From positions 402,100 to 466,099 of the forward strand of contig JADJYQ010000006.1 of NCBI GenBank assembly GCA_016719615.1: a DNA stretch of 64,000 nucleotides. The letters run 5' to 3'. The stretch is from Saprospiraceae bacterium. GTDB taxonomy: Bacteria > Bacteroidota > Bacteroidia > Chitinophagales > Saprospiraceae. Positions 29,001 to 37,491 of the stretch are shown here, piece by piece. Position 1 is the stretch's first letter; the number at the start of each line of letters is the position of its first letter. The notes under the pieces were generated by a model. The model ran no database searches. It worked only from the letters and a program-made list of their open reading frames with translations, and was not told the DNA's origin. The position numbers and the translations under genes are program-made.

Positions 29001-30209
29001 GTTACCGTTACAGATGGAAACGGATGTACAGCTGTGCATTCAAAAACTTTGGATTATATCGATGTTGTCAATCCTGTTGTTAGTTGTCCGTCTTCGGCCT
29101 CACGTGATGTTAATGTTGGCACTTGTAAGTACACGATTGTTTTAAGCGAATTCAATTCGACAGCAACCGATAATTGTGGAATCAGCGCCCCACATATTTA
29201 CACATTATCAGGAGCCACTACAGGCACTAATTCAGGAAGTCTAAATGGGATCATGCTAAATCCAGGAAATACGAACATTCAATGGAAAGTAACGGATATT
29301 AACGGGAACATGAAAACCTGTAGTTTTAATGTCAGCGTAACCGATACAGAACTTCCAACTATAACTTGTCCGCCAAATAAAAGTGCAATCACTTCTCCCG
29401 GTCAATGCACAGCCATTGTTGATATTGGATCTCCTACCGGGGTTGGTGATAATTGTGGTACACCTACAGTAACAAATAATTCACCAGGAACCTTTCAACT
29501 AGGGATTACTCTGGTTAAGTGGAAGGCAACAGATGGGAGCGGAAATACAAAAACGTGTACCCAAAAAATAACGGTATTGCCTTATAATTGTGGCACACCC
29601 ATTCAGGTTTATCATACCGATACCACAGCTACAACTGCAAAAGTCAAATGGAAGGATGGATTCTGCGCGATAACGTATGAATTGAGAATACGCCAACAAA
29701 TTACGACTGGAGTTTGGGGATCATGGAGTGACTGGACAGAATTTAGTGGCCCTGCCGGTCCTCCAACATGGACCCATCAATTTGAAGGATTAACTTCGAA
29801 CAAATTTTATCACTATCAATTGCGTTCACAATGCGGAACAAAACATTCAACAGCGGTTAATGATTGGTTCTGGACATTGAACTCATTTGGTGAAACGAAT
29901 AACAGAGTTGTCCAGAAAGTTGAAACTTATGTGAACAATAGAAATCAGGGCATTTCAATAAATGTGGAATTGATACCAAATCCTTCCAGGGAGTTCACTA
30001 CAGTTTTAATAAGTGGATTTGAGCAACAAAATAAAACGGTAAGCATGTTTGATTTGTTTGGTAAATTGGTATTCAGGGTAAACATTGACGCCCATCAAAA
30101 TCAATTAGAGTTAGATCTGAACACCTTAAAAGTGCATTCAGGAATTTATTTAATCAGAGTATCTGATGACATCAATCAAATAACGAAGCAGCTTATAATT
30201 AATCGTTGA
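26028..30209 (+). CDS. SprB-repeat adhesin with HYR domains and T9SS sorting domain
   Basis: 1393 residues. A signal peptide (1-20) is followed by two related lectin- or MAM-like jelly-roll domains (about 21-205 and 375-545, both opening with a 'F..t.KGY..n.vdDFtA..Wt' motif). SprB-type repeats of about 78 residues each follow (CNGASTGSIDL...GGVPGYTYMWS...DLSGL..GTYTVTVTDANGC): two between the jelly rolls and six after them. Then come two HYR-like domains (about 1012-1100 and 1105-1185) and a C-terminal T9SS type A sorting domain (about 1310-1393). It is probably a cell-surface adhesin for gliding, attachment or biofilm. Two of the repeats (near 27905 and 28135) are almost identical in DNA. 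Confidence 0.92.
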   Translation: MKNILLFLLIYSAFTEIISAQYLETFSTTDKGYKINCVNDFTAMNWTITTWDAAGTCQIADLRDPTDYFNTTAAGVLECIDLDQEVCWESPLINTAAANPISLKMDLSWVGFDVDAVGGTCIGDYIRVYYSVNGGAYTMVPNVKGGNACATVAYLFSGPPGPHDDNVMINVAGITGGSTLKIRVCGFTNANAEKIIIDNVNVPETGVTVGCAAPVLSTVVTQVGCSNPNSGAIDLMVSAGTPGYTYIWSNGATTQDLINKPIGTYTVTVTDAASCSTTTSATITNAPAIVLTTQVLDASCSGNADGEIGLDVSGGVPGYTYDWSNDGAENPDNDAEDLIAVLAGSYTVTVSDASACTATKSVVIGVQPSVAYNEQFNIPNKGYLANFVDDFSAVAWTMTAWSPQPPAPFGRDNADFFRTSGGVLLGEDFDQDICWTSPLVDLNTGTQFSVDLAWTGFDVQVDEYINVKYSIDGGSYVTIPNLIGGGLGTIQYNAGLDQGGSLTVTKTGLSGSTIQIQICAQFNANLESMTIDNVSIPNSKPYCPAPVPSLTPSHVTCNGAANGSITTTVVNGSSPYTFLWSNGATTQNLSGLSPGSYTITVTDQNSLTGTATTSITQPSAIVLNTAQVNVLCNGAATGSIDLSPSGGVPGYTYMWSGGQTTQDLSGLSAGTYTGTVTDENGCTKTNASTITQASLIVLSSTQVNVLCNGASTGSIDLSPSGGVPGYTYMWSGGQTTQDLSGLSAGTYTVTVTDANGCTKTNTSTITQASLIVLSSTQVNVLCNGASTGSIDLTVSGGVSPYTYDWSNDGAENPDNDTQDLNGLASGGYTVTVTDANGCTKTSSTTITEPAFIALSTTQVNVFCNGGSTGSIDLTISGGVTPYTYDWSNDGAENPDNDTQDLSGLQAGGYTVTVTDANNCTNTISATITQPASLVLNSTAVNPSNCFVTDGSIDLSIVGGTGPFTYDWSNDGAENPDNDPQDLLNLAEGTYSVTVTDGNGCTAVHSKTLDYIDVVNPVVSCPSSASRDVNVGTCKYTIVLSEFNSTATDNCGISAPHIYTLSGATTGTNSGSLNGIMLNPGNTNIQWKVTDINGNMKTCSFNVSVTDTELPTITCPPNKSAITSPGQCTAIVDIGSPTGVGDNCGTPTVTNNSPGTFQLGITLVKWKATDGSGNTKTCTQKITVLPYNCGTPIQVYHTDTTATTAKVKWKDGFCAITYELRIRQQITTGVWGSWSDWTEFSGPAGPPTWTHQFEGLTSNKFYHYQLRSQCGTKHSTAVNDWFWTLNSFGETNNRVVQKVETYVNNRNQGISINVELIPNPSREFTTVLISGFEQQNKTVSMFDLFGKLVFRVNIDAHQNQLELDLNTLKVHSGIYLIRVSDDINQITKQLIINR

Positions 30210-30334
30210 TGTAGTTTAAAACAAATTATAATGAACCAAAGATTTTGGATTGGTTTATAATCCTTTGTTTATCTTGATTATTGCTTCTTGTGTAATTATC
30301 AAGCATTCCTCATTATGCCTAACGTTAAAAGTAT

Positions 30335-31618
30335 TTAATCAGTTTTACAAATTCGACCATTTACTAATTTTCCGTCAATACCTGCTTTAATGAAATAAGT
30401 ACCAGTTGGGAAAGATTCCAGGTTTATTGTTACAAGGGAGTTGAATTGATTTATGGAAGCTTTCTTGATTTGCATTCCAAGAGCATTAAATACACGAAGC
30501 TCAATTTCTTTGTAATGTATTTCGCTGAAGTCGATATTGAAAATGCTATTAGAAGGATTAGGATAAATTGAAATATTTTTGATGGAACTCTTCGTTTCAA
30601 TATCGCTTATTGTTGGAATTATACTATTAAAATAATTAAACATGCTCGAATCCATTCTGCAATGGCAGGTAAAATATGGAGGAAAAATATTTCCATGACT
30701 TAACACACCGAATACCTTACTTTTATTAGTGGAGTCAGTATAAAATAGTCCGCTACCGCTTTGTCCCTGGTAACCAATATTGTAATGGCACATGGTATTT
30801 TTTGACTGCCAATAATCCATATTTCCGGTCATGTAATACATTCTTTCTCCTTCTTCAAAAACGGGATTGCCTATGGGATCATATCCGGGGTAACCAAAAC
30901 TATAAAATACATTGGCGGGAGAAGTAAAGAAACTGGTATCAGCATGATATCCCCAATCTAACCATCCTGAGGCATTTCCAATGGGATTGGATAAACTCAA
31001 GATCGCCATGTCGTAATCCAAATTTCCATTTTGGGTCCATTGTGTAAAGGAATACCAGTTTGTCACTGTCGTCAGACCGAAAGGCCGGCTACCCAAATTG
31101 TAAGCTGGAATAACCGTGATGGAAACGGCATAACTTGAGTCAAATTTACTTTTGACACAATGCCCCCCTGTCAAAATAAATCCCGGGTGAATCATAATAC
31201 CTGAGCAAGTGCCAAAGCTATTTTGATTGTTTTTTGGATTAAAAAATGTAATAAACATTTTTACAACAGTTGAGTTGGGGTAATTTGGAAATCCTGCTAG
31301 CTGGTCGGCAGGCTGTACATTTGAAAAAGTAAAATCCGGAATGTCTCCATTTTTATTCATTTCGCTGAGCGGCTTATTATTTGGCGGCGAAGACTTATGT
31401 TTTGGATGATTCATATAATTTTCGGTTTGAAGGGTGTCAAACTTTTGATCCAGGATATTGAATACGATTAATTTGTTTTCTTTGAAAGCCGTATCCTTTG
31501 GTGGTGTATATGATTGCAATGGCAGGGGTACATACCAATCTTTATTAAACGGCTCTTGTCCAAAAACAGTTATCTGGCTAATAACTGTTGTTGCAAAAAT
31601 GAAAAGTGATTTGATCAT
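30335..31618 (-). CDS. Secreted trypsin-like serine protease with T9SS sorting domain
   Basis: 427 residues. Signal peptide (about 1-20), a trypsin-like protease domain with His153 (TGGHC), an Asp near residue 200 (DYDMAILSL) and Ser287 (GYQGQSGSGLF), then a C-terminal T9SS type A sorting domain (about 350-427, ISIYPNPSNSIFNI ... GTYFIKAG). The triad context resembles glutamyl-endopeptidase-like V8 proteases. It would be moved across the outer membrane by T9SS. It is convergent with the adhesin gene. Confidence 0.9.
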   Translation of the reverse strand: MIKSLFIFATTVISQITVFGQEPFNKDWYVPLPLQSYTPPKDTAFKENKLIVFNILDQKFDTLQTENYMNHPKHKSSPPNNKPLSEMNKNGDIPDFTFSNVQPADQLAGFPNYPNSTVVKMFITFFNPKNNQNSFGTCSGIMIHPGFILTGGHCVKSKFDSSYAVSITVIPAYNLGSRPFGLTTVTNWYSFTQWTQNGNLDYDMAILSLSNPIGNASGWLDWGYHADTSFFTSPANVFYSFGYPGYDPIGNPVFEEGERMYYMTGNMDYWQSKNTMCHYNIGYQGQSGSGLFYTDSTNKSKVFGVLSHGNIFPPYFTCHCRMDSSMFNYFNSIIPTISDIETKSSIKNISIYPNPSNSIFNIDFSEIHYKEIELRVFNALGMQIKKASINQFNSLVTINLESFPTGTYFIKAGIDGKLVNGRICKTD

Positions 31619-31787
31619 TTTATATAATTTAATGAATCAATAACCTAGTATCAAAGATGCCTAAAATCCAATTTTTTTATTGGCGTGCAAGGCTTCTATT
31701 TGTTCTTCAAAATCCCCTCTAAAACATAACTGTAAGATCAACCTAAATTCAATTGATAATAATTTATTACAAGATAAAATTAATCTT

Positions 31788-31795
31788 TATATTTG
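31788..31795 (+). promoter_or_regulatory. Bacteroidota -7 element TATATTTG
   Basis: An exact TAnnTTTG match 62 bases before the lipoprotein start at 31858. No good -33 TTG at standard spacing. Confidence 0.45.
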
Positions 31796-31857
31796 ACTTC
31801 GCCTCCAGGAATCCCGGTTTATTTTGCTACATTCGATAAATTATTTAAATTTAAACA

Positions 31858-32493
31858 ATGAAAAATCCAATTACATTCTACATTTCAAACCGATCTATTT
31901 TATATAATACCATCAGTTCTATTTGCTTGACATTTTTTCTAAGTAGTTGTGGACTTTTAGATTCTGAAATTAACCAAGAAACGCATAAAACCCAAATCAC
32001 TGTTAGTTTGGTTGGAAAATTAGCAGCAGACGAAGTTGCCACTGTTTCTTTAAATGGAGAAGTTATAGGCACAGCAAGTAAAAACGAGGTAGCCACCAAA
32101 GAAGTTGAACCGGACAAAGATTATAAAATTTCTGCTGTAGATTCAGAAGGCAAATCAGCCTGGTCTTCGGAGACGGTTCAGGTTAAAGCAGGACAAACTT
32201 TAAATTATAATTTGAATTGTGATCATGCTCAATTGAAAGTGTATCTAGAACCAAATTGTCAAACACCAGGTAAAGTAGCATATCCTATGAGGGTTAATAT
32301 TATGAGAAACGGAAAGTTGTATGGCGCTGCTAACGATCATTTATACGAAGGCGACACCGAAACCACGGTGGATCTTCATCATGGTGATATTAAAATCAAT
32401 ATAAATGATTTAAACCAAGTAGTTTACTGGTCTAATGCGGTCACTTATTTTAAATATGGTTCTACATTGACAGTTACAATTAGCTGCCCATAA
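31858..32493 (+). CDS. Lipoprotein with Ig-like/carboxypeptidase-like beta domains
   Basis: 211 residues. The signal ends in a lipobox (FLSSCG, Cys near residue 32). The mature part consists of two short beta-sandwich-like units (TVSLNGEVIGTASKNEVATKEVEPDKDYKI... and INIMRNGKLYGAANDHLYEG...), similar to PEGA-like or carboxypeptidase-regulatory-like beta domains. Function unknown. It stands alone with its own probable promoter. Confidence 0.7.
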   Translation: MKNPITFYISNRSILYNTISSICLTFFLSSCGLLDSEINQETHKTQITVSLVGKLAADEVATVSLNGEVIGTASKNEVATKEVEPDKDYKISAVDSEGKSAWSSETVQVKAGQTLNYNLNCDHAQLKVYLEPNCQTPGKVAYPMRVNIMRNGKLYGAANDHLYEGDTETTVDLHHGDIKININDLNQVVYWSNAVTYFKYGSTLTVTISCP

Positions 32494-32654
32494 TTATAAT
32501 TAAATTGATCAAATCAATTTCTTATTTAATTTGGTTGAAGAACATACATTTGAATGTCATTTCCTAACTTTCATTCCAATACCAATAGTATTGACCCACA
32601 TCTCATCTTGAACATTTGGATTTATTAATGCGAGCTGGTTGTCTGATTATCTAA

Positions 32655-32960
32655 ATGTTTTTGTCACGAAGGGCTACACCCATCGTGAAGGAATCTCGCC
32701 CTTTCAGGGCTTTGAGTGATTTTGAAGCGAGGGGGCTACACCCACCGAGTGGGGATTTCCGCTTTTTTTTTTTTGGGGGGGGGGGGGCCCGCCGGGGGGG
32801 GGGACGCCTTTATTTTGTCACGAAGGGCTACACCGCCCTTTTTGGGTGTTTTGTTTCCATCGTTTAGGAATATCGTCCTTTCATTTTACCACGAAGGGCT
32901 GCACCCATCGTGAATGAATCTCACCCTTTTAGGGCTTTGAGTGATTTTGTTATGAAGGGC
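32655..32960. repeat. Patch of 'cacgaagggctacacc' repeat units with T12-G13 run
   Basis: Three or four diverged units start with cacgaagggct(a/g)cacc and include small palindromes such as cgccctttcagggc and gctttgagtgatttt (near 32660, 32730, 32820 and 32891). The second unit runs into T12 then G13, CCCGCC and G10 (32763-32804), very unlike the rest of this AT-rich window. No gene is supported in 32494-33071. Confidence 0.7.
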
Positions 32961-33071
32961 TTTATTTTTATTGCCGCAAATGAGTTGGGACTTAAGATAA
33001 TGTATGACTTATGGTTTTTAATACTCCGGCTATAAATGAATTGATATTAAAAGGGCCTTTCTCCATTAGGT

Positions 33072-34355
33072 CTATTCTTCTTCGGGATGTTTCGATAATT
33101 CTTCAAATTTTGCGGTCATGGTTTGATTGCCGCGGATTAATTTTTTGATGCTTAAGTCTTCCGCTTTGTTGTTGGCTAATCGCAGGTTGTTTTCGGATGA
33201 CAATAAAGCATCTTTTGTTTTTTGAAGGTGATCAATGGTTTTATCAATTTCATCGATGGCGGTTTTAAATTTGCGACTTGCCAATTCATAATTTCTTGCA
33301 AAACCTTCTTTAAAAGTATGAAGGCTTTCCTCAAAATTGGTAATATCAATATTTTGATTTTTTACTAAAGCCAGTTCAGCTTTGTATTTCTGTGAATTCA
33401 TGGCTGCATTTCGCAGCAGCGTTATGATAGGTATGAAGAATTGGGGCCGCACGACGTACATTTTGGGATACTTGTATGAGACGTCCACAATTCCGGCGTT
33501 ATAAAGTTCGTTTTCTGCTTCCAGTAAGGAGACAAGTACCGCGTATTCACATTTTTTTTCGTTGCGGTCTTTGTCGAGTTCTTTTAAAAAATCTTCATTC
33601 TTCTTTTTGCTTGATGTTTCGTCGCCTTCATTTTTCATTTCAAACATGATGGAAATCATTTCATTTCCTGCATCATCAGTTTCCCTAAAAATATAATCAC
33701 CTTTACTACCGGACTTCGCATCATTGTCTTTTTCGAAGTATGCTTTTTGGAAACCCGTGGCGCGAAGTTTATTGAACTCTGTTTCACAATGTTGTTCAAG
33801 CGTTTCTCCCATCATTTTTGTGGAAAGTTTGAGCTTCATGTCTTTGCGCATTGCAATTTCTTCTTCCTTCAATTTGATGATATGATCTTTTGTTTGCAGC
33901 TCGGAAGAAAATTTTTCGATTAATGATTTTTCGAGCAACTGCTTTTCAGTTTCCTTACTTTTCAAATGATTGGCCAGCTCATCCCGTTCTTTTTCGATTT
34001 TTTGAACTGCTTCCGTTACTAAAAGTTTTTTCTCTATTTCGGCTCTGTCTATTTTTGACTTCATTTCCGCTATTTCAGCTTCTTTCCTGGCCAGCTGAAC
34101 AGAAAGTTCGCGTTCATTTCTGGCTCGCAATTCGATAATTTCTTTATCTTTTTTTGCCAGGTCTTCCTGTATCGCGTTTCTAAGATTAGCTTCAGCAAGT
34201 TGAACAGCGGTATTTTTTTCTATTTCAGCCTGGTTCAATCGATTTTGCAGTTCTTCTTCAAATTGATGATCTCTGACTTGTTTGAGAATGTCGGCAAATC
34301 CGGCCTCATCTACTTTAAAGGCCTTTTTACAATTCGGGCAAATGATTTCGTGCAT
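33072..34355 (-). CDS. DUF2130 domain-containing protein
   Basis: 427 residues. It opens with a small zinc-ribbon-like motif (CPNCKKAF), followed by a long coiled coil (about 25-185) and the conserved DUF2130 block (MGETLEQHCETEFNKLRATGFQKAYFEKDNDAKSGSKGDYIFRE, then ISIMFEMKNE), which has a restriction-nuclease-like arrangement of E/D and K residues. It ends with a second coiled coil. Function is not known; DUF2130 proteins are widespread in bacteria. It lies just left of the cassette-like array on the same strand, without the array's typical 3' repeat. Confidence 0.88.
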   Translation of the reverse strand: MHEIICPNCKKAFKVDEAGFADILKQVRDHQFEEELQNRLNQAEIEKNTAVQLAEANLRNAIQEDLAKKDKEIIELRARNERELSVQLARKEAEIAEMKSKIDRAEIEKKLLVTEAVQKIEKERDELANHLKSKETEKQLLEKSLIEKFSSELQTKDHIIKLKEEEIAMRKDMKLKLSTKMMGETLEQHCETEFNKLRATGFQKAYFEKDNDAKSGSKGDYIFRETDDAGNEMISIMFEMKNEGDETSSKKKNEDFLKELDKDRNEKKCEYAVLVSLLEAENELYNAGIVDVSYKYPKMYVVRPQFFIPIITLLRNAAMNSQKYKAELALVKNQNIDITNFEESLHTFKEGFARNYELASRKFKTAIDEIDKTIDHLQKTKDALLSSENNLRLANNKAEDLSIKKLIRGNQTMTAKFEELSKHPEEE

Positions 34356-34660
34356 CTATTTTCAGTTTGGTTATTGTTATTGAGATTAGGCTTGATATAG
34401 TTTATAGGATGATATTGATTGAGCCTTAAAATTATTCATTTTTGCTGTCATTTTAATGGAGATAAATTGGAGGTGCTATTAGGCATTTATTGCCACGAAG
34501 GCACGAAGGCACAAAGGACCACAATGAATGATATTAGAGATCCAGTTTGGTATTCCCTCCTGAGTGCGATCATTTTTTTAAATTGAAAATCACATCAGTA
34601 GTTAAACGCTTTAAGTTCCATTTTTTTCTCGATCTTCGTTGTTGTTAGTTATGGGAAATG
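34356..34660. other. Gap left of the cassette-like array
   Basis: No gene is supported. It contains a 9-bp repeat-like run (ccacgaaggcacgaaggcacaaagg, 34491 onward), a common intergenic motif type in Bacteroidota. Confidence 0.5.
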
Positions 34661-34699
34661 TTGGTGTTAGCAGTGTTGTCTAAAACAGCAGGTGACAGA

Positions 34700-34820
34700 C
34701 TCGGATATGCACCGTAGATCATTTCAGGATTGCAAACTTGTCCACAAAGACGAAGCCTGTTAAGAACCCAAAGCTTGCGGAAAGCACTGACCGCCCCAAA
34801 ATTGATACCCAATGTTGGCT
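34700..34820. repeat. attC-like site, right half (core GTTGGCT)
   Basis: The right part (34764-34820) aligns with the other cassette sites: aaagcttgcggaaagcactgaccgcc, then attgatacccaatGTTGGCT at 34814-34820. The stop codon of the small membrane gene (34819-34821) overlaps this core. The left half is too diverged for me to place with certainty. Confidence 0.45.
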
Positions 34821-35004
34821 ATCGTTTTTTAATTAATTCTGTCTTATATACATACAGTGCTATACATAACAATGAAGTCAATATTAACATCAAAGGTATC
34901 CAAGTTAAATTTTCCCATAACCAACTCACTTCATTTTCATTTCCACTAATTGGAATGCTAAGGATTTGCAGGAACATTGCGAAGTACAATAAGTTACTTT
35001 TCAT
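34819..35004 (-). CDS. Small membrane protein (cassette gene)
   Basis: 61 residues from the ATG at 35004; the longer frame up to 35064 has no better start. Two hydrophobic segments (about 4-18 and 32-54) flank a short acidic loop (GNENEVSW). Its stop overlaps the core of the attC-like site on its 3' side. Unknown function; it may be co-transcribed with the LuxR-type gene upstream. Confidence 0.5.
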   Translation of the reverse strand: MKSNLLYFAMFLQILSIPISGNENEVSWLWENLTWIPLMLILTSLLCIALYVYKTELIKKR

Positions 35005-35110
35005 ATACTTTCTTTTTAATAAAAATTTATGGCGCAAGCTCCCTAAAATCAACAATTTGAACAAATAATTTGGGGTTGATAAAGGGTTGGTTTTATTATA
35101 ATGTTGATTA

Positions 35111-35563
35111 TCAAGATTTTAATTTTGACTTCAACTCATTCCTGCTTTTGATTTCTATTTTTTTATATATCTGATTAATGTGTGATTTCAGCGTGCTTTG
35201 CTCGATAAATAGCTCGGTCATGATTTCTTTATTTGTCTTGCCCGAAATAATCAGGTTATACACTTCCCTTTGTCTCTCCGTCAATCCATTTATGAGCGCA
35301 TCAATTTCTTCACTTTTAATTTTGGACTGCTCCTTAATTTGATTTGAAAGGCTAGAAATTTTCCTTTTATTGATTTGAAAATAGATGGCAACTAAGAAAG
35401 AGCTAATTACTACCATCAAAAAGATTAGAGCTGGGTATTTGTGTAATACCAAGTTTATTTTTCCATTACTTGACCTAATTGAAATTGCTATAGACGATAA
35501 TAAAAGAGCTATTCCTAAAAGATACTTTTGATATTTTGATAACATGTTCTTTATTTTCATCAA
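35111..35563 (-). CDS. Membrane-bound LuxR-type HTH regulator (cassette gene)
   Basis: 150 residues with two membrane helices (about 13-28 and 43-62) and a C-terminal GerE/LuxR-type helix-turn-helix (about 90-145: LTERQREVYNLIISGKTNKEIMTELFIEQSTLKSHINQIYKKIEI). There is no receiver domain, so it may sense the membrane state directly. The gene starts just before the attC-like site at 35567, with no room for a separate promoter region outside that site. Confidence 0.8.
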   Translation of the reverse strand: MMKIKNMLSKYQKYLLGIALLLSSIAISIRSSNGKINLVLHKYPALIFLMVVISSFLVAIYFQINKRKISSLSNQIKEQSKIKSEEIDALINGLTERQREVYNLIISGKTNKEIMTELFIEQSTLKSHINQIYKKIEIKSRNELKSKLKS

Positions 35564-35566
35564 AAT

Positions 35567-35700
35567 GTTAGCTAAGGGTTTGAAGCTAGCCGAAGGTAAC
35601 GATTTAGAAGCACTTTGCTACCATCAAAACACAAACTTTGATAGAAGCACATGCTTGATTTAACCACAGAACCGCTGCTTTTTGGTAAGTACTGTTACCA
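35567..35700. repeat. attC-like inverted repeat
   Basis: The left end (GTTAGCTAAGGgtttgaagctagccgaaggtaacg...) and right end (agaaccgctgctttttggtaagtactGTTACCA) are an imperfect inverted repeat and align with the sites at 38767, 40836 and 41987. It lies directly 3' of the minus-strand TolB-like gene, whose stop is at 35719. Confidence 0.55.
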
Positions 35701-35718
35701 GCGGGCCTATTTCGTTTT

Positions 35719-36672
35719 TTAATGGGGTCTCCAAACTGGAGTTTCATTTCTCTTTGGTACATTCGTCAAGCGAATTTTTACTCTTGTTTCAACATTTATC
35801 ACCCAAACATCATATTGTTCTGATGTTCCGCTTGAATAGGCAATCCATTTTCCATCTGGAGACCATGAAGGGGAATAATCTTCCAAAATGTCATTTGTAA
35901 GGTTAATGACATTGCTACCATCGGAATTCATTATAAACAGTTCAAAATTTTTATCCTCTGTTGGTCCGTAGAATGCGATTCTTTTTCCATCTGGAGAAAA
36001 TTTTGCACCGGAGTCAAAACCTTTCTTAAAAGTTAATCTTTTTTCATTTTTTCCATCAGCATCCATTATAAATATTTCACCATTAGCTGCATGCGATGTG
36101 TCGTCCGGCTCTTTAATCTGGCGTGTAAAAAGGATCTTTGTTCCATCTATTGACCAGGTCGGTACTTCTTCAAAAAATTCATTTTTAGATAATCTGACAA
36201 TACCTGAGCCATCTTCATTCATCGTATAAATTTCCCGGCTTTTATGGTCTCTGTCTGAAGTAAATGCAATTTTTTTGCCATCTGGTGACCATGTGGGTAG
36301 ATAATCATTCGAAGGATGGTTTGAAAGATTTATCGGATTTTTACCGTTTGCATCCATTCTGAAAATTTCATTGTTGCCGTCACGATTTGAATAAAATAAG
36401 ATGAACTTACCGTTTGGTGACCAGGAAGACCAAAAGTCCAATGCCTTGTTATTTGTCAGATTTTTAATATTATTTCCATCAGCGGTCATTGTGTAAATTT
36501 CAAAATTGCCGTCCCTTGTTGTTAAAAATGAGATGGTACCGCTAGGTAAAGAGTCATTCATGTTTGTTCTCGATGTTTTAGAACTAGTCACACAAGATAG
36601 GTGGAAACTAATTGCAATTAAAATAATCGCAGTTGTTGTTAAATGTCGGAGCATAATTATAAATTGTTTCAT
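35719..36672 (-). CDS. TolB-like/PD40 beta-propeller lipoprotein (cassette gene)
   Basis: 317 residues. A hydrophobic N-terminus ends in HLSCVT (possible lipobox), followed by seven or so PD40 blade repeats of the type WSPDGKxIAFxSxRDGNxEIYxMxxDGxNxxxLT. Such propellers bind peptides, sugars or partner proteins in the periplasm. There is no attached catalytic domain. It sits alone between two attC-like segments. Confidence 0.82.
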   Translation of the reverse strand: MKQFIIMLRHLTTTAIILIAISFHLSCVTSSKTSRTNMNDSLPSGTISFLTTRDGNFEIYTMTADGNNIKNLTNNKALDFWSSWSPNGKFILFYSNRDGNNEIFRMDANGKNPINLSNHPSNDYLPTWSPDGKKIAFTSDRDHKSREIYTMNEDGSGIVRLSKNEFFEEVPTWSIDGTKILFTRQIKEPDDTSHAANGEIFIMDADGKNEKRLTFKKGFDSGAKFSPDGKRIAFYGPTEDKNFELFIMNSDGSNVINLTNDILEDYSPSWSPDGKWIAYSSGTSEQYDVWVINVETRVKIRLTNVPKRNETPVWRPH

Positions 36673-36699
36673 GCATATATTTTATTCGGACAGTATGCG

Positions 36700-36706
36700 G
36701 TTAGCT
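36700..36706. repeat. Isolated cassette core word GTTAGCT
   Basis: The word gttagct occurs 28 bases upstream of the TolB-like gene start. No inverted left arm fits before it, so this could be a worn or hybrid attC remnant. Low certainty. Confidence 0.25.
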
Positions 36707-36768
36707 GTTCGTTGTTATTTATGGTCAATAGGTGTGTCCTTGTCATACTATTTGTAATTTACTGTTGG

Positions 36769-37194
36769 TTAAGAGGTCTGCCTAACACCGTCTCGAATGG
36801 CAGCTTCAAGTATGTCAATATTTATGTCATTAAGTGTTTTGAACTTAATACAATAAGCGGTTACACTTGCCTTACCTATTGTTTTTGCATAGGTTTGTGG
36901 TAAATACTTTTTGTCTTGAATTCCCATAATATAAACAGATATTCCTGTCGTGTTTGCACTGATACCAATTTGATAAAACTCTTTGGTCTTGCCGTCAGCA
37001 TATTTTATGGTTTGAATTCCGTAACCAATATTAGGATTGGAAACAACTTTGCCTTTATCGTCTTTGCCGTCTAAGAACCACAATTTACATTTGGGCATTA
37101 CATTTAATATGCGTTTGTGCAAGGATTCAACGTCTTCACGTTTTGGTTCGGCTTGGCTAGCAATATATTCTTTGATTTGTGATTGAATATTCAT
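36769..37194 (-). CDS. DUF1801 family protein (cassette gene)
   Basis: 141 residues of the DUF1801/YdhG-like fold: IKEYIASQAEPKREDVESLHKRILNVMP at the N-terminus and a central beta part (IGYGIQTIKYADGKTKEFYQIGI). No signal peptide. The role of DUF1801 proteins is not settled. Its start follows the stop of a decayed VOC gene by only three bases, which suggests the two once formed a single two-gene cassette. Confidence 0.75.
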   Translation of the reverse strand: MNIQSQIKEYIASQAEPKREDVESLHKRILNVMPKCKLWFLDGKDDKGKVVSNPNIGYGIQTIKYADGKTKEFYQIGISANTTGISVYIMGIQDKKYLPQTYAKTIGKASVTAYCIKFKTLNDINIDILEAAIRDGVRQTS

Positions 37195-37197
37195 CTT

Positions 37198-37370
37198 TCA
37201 GGAATTTTCCAAAATATCTGTCGCTGTTTTATTGCCGATTTGTTCTGCCAGTCCAATTAGGAGTCCTTCTGCTCCGCGAATGTAGCAAAAATCAAACTCA
37301 GATCAAAGTAATCATATCCAAAACTCCATTCTTTTACAAGTCTGTCTAAAAACAATCTTAACTTTCAAAC
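37198..37370 (-). pseudogene. Remnant of a VOC (glyoxalase-like) protein
   Basis: On the minus strand the last 35 codons before the TGA at 37198-37200 read FDFCYIRGAEGLLIGLAEQIGNKTATDILENS, a typical VOC-family C-terminus. Just upstream, in another frame, the sequence reads LFLDRLVKEWSFGYDYFDL, so a frameshift splits it, and nothing is recognisable beyond about 37370. Only this tail is left of the gene. Confidence 0.5.
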
Positions 37371-37491
37371 AACATCCCCATAGATAACAATTCACTCCAA
37401 GCGTCCCAACATGAGTTACCGCAAGATTCGTACAACAGCGTTTTCATAGTTCGTACTAAGTATGCAACGAAAACTTAGTTGTTTTAAGCGC
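37371..37491. other. Spacer with no clear attC match
   Basis: No gene is supported. The position between the VOC remnant and the esterase stop is where an attC-like site would be expected, but I could not align it with the other sites. It contains a weak inverted pair around cgtttt/aaaacg. Confidence 0.3.

Noticed and set aside
32655..32913. Two short plus-strand frames through the repeat patch
   Set aside because: They are poly-Phe and poly-Gly products of the T and G runs and are not plausible proteins.
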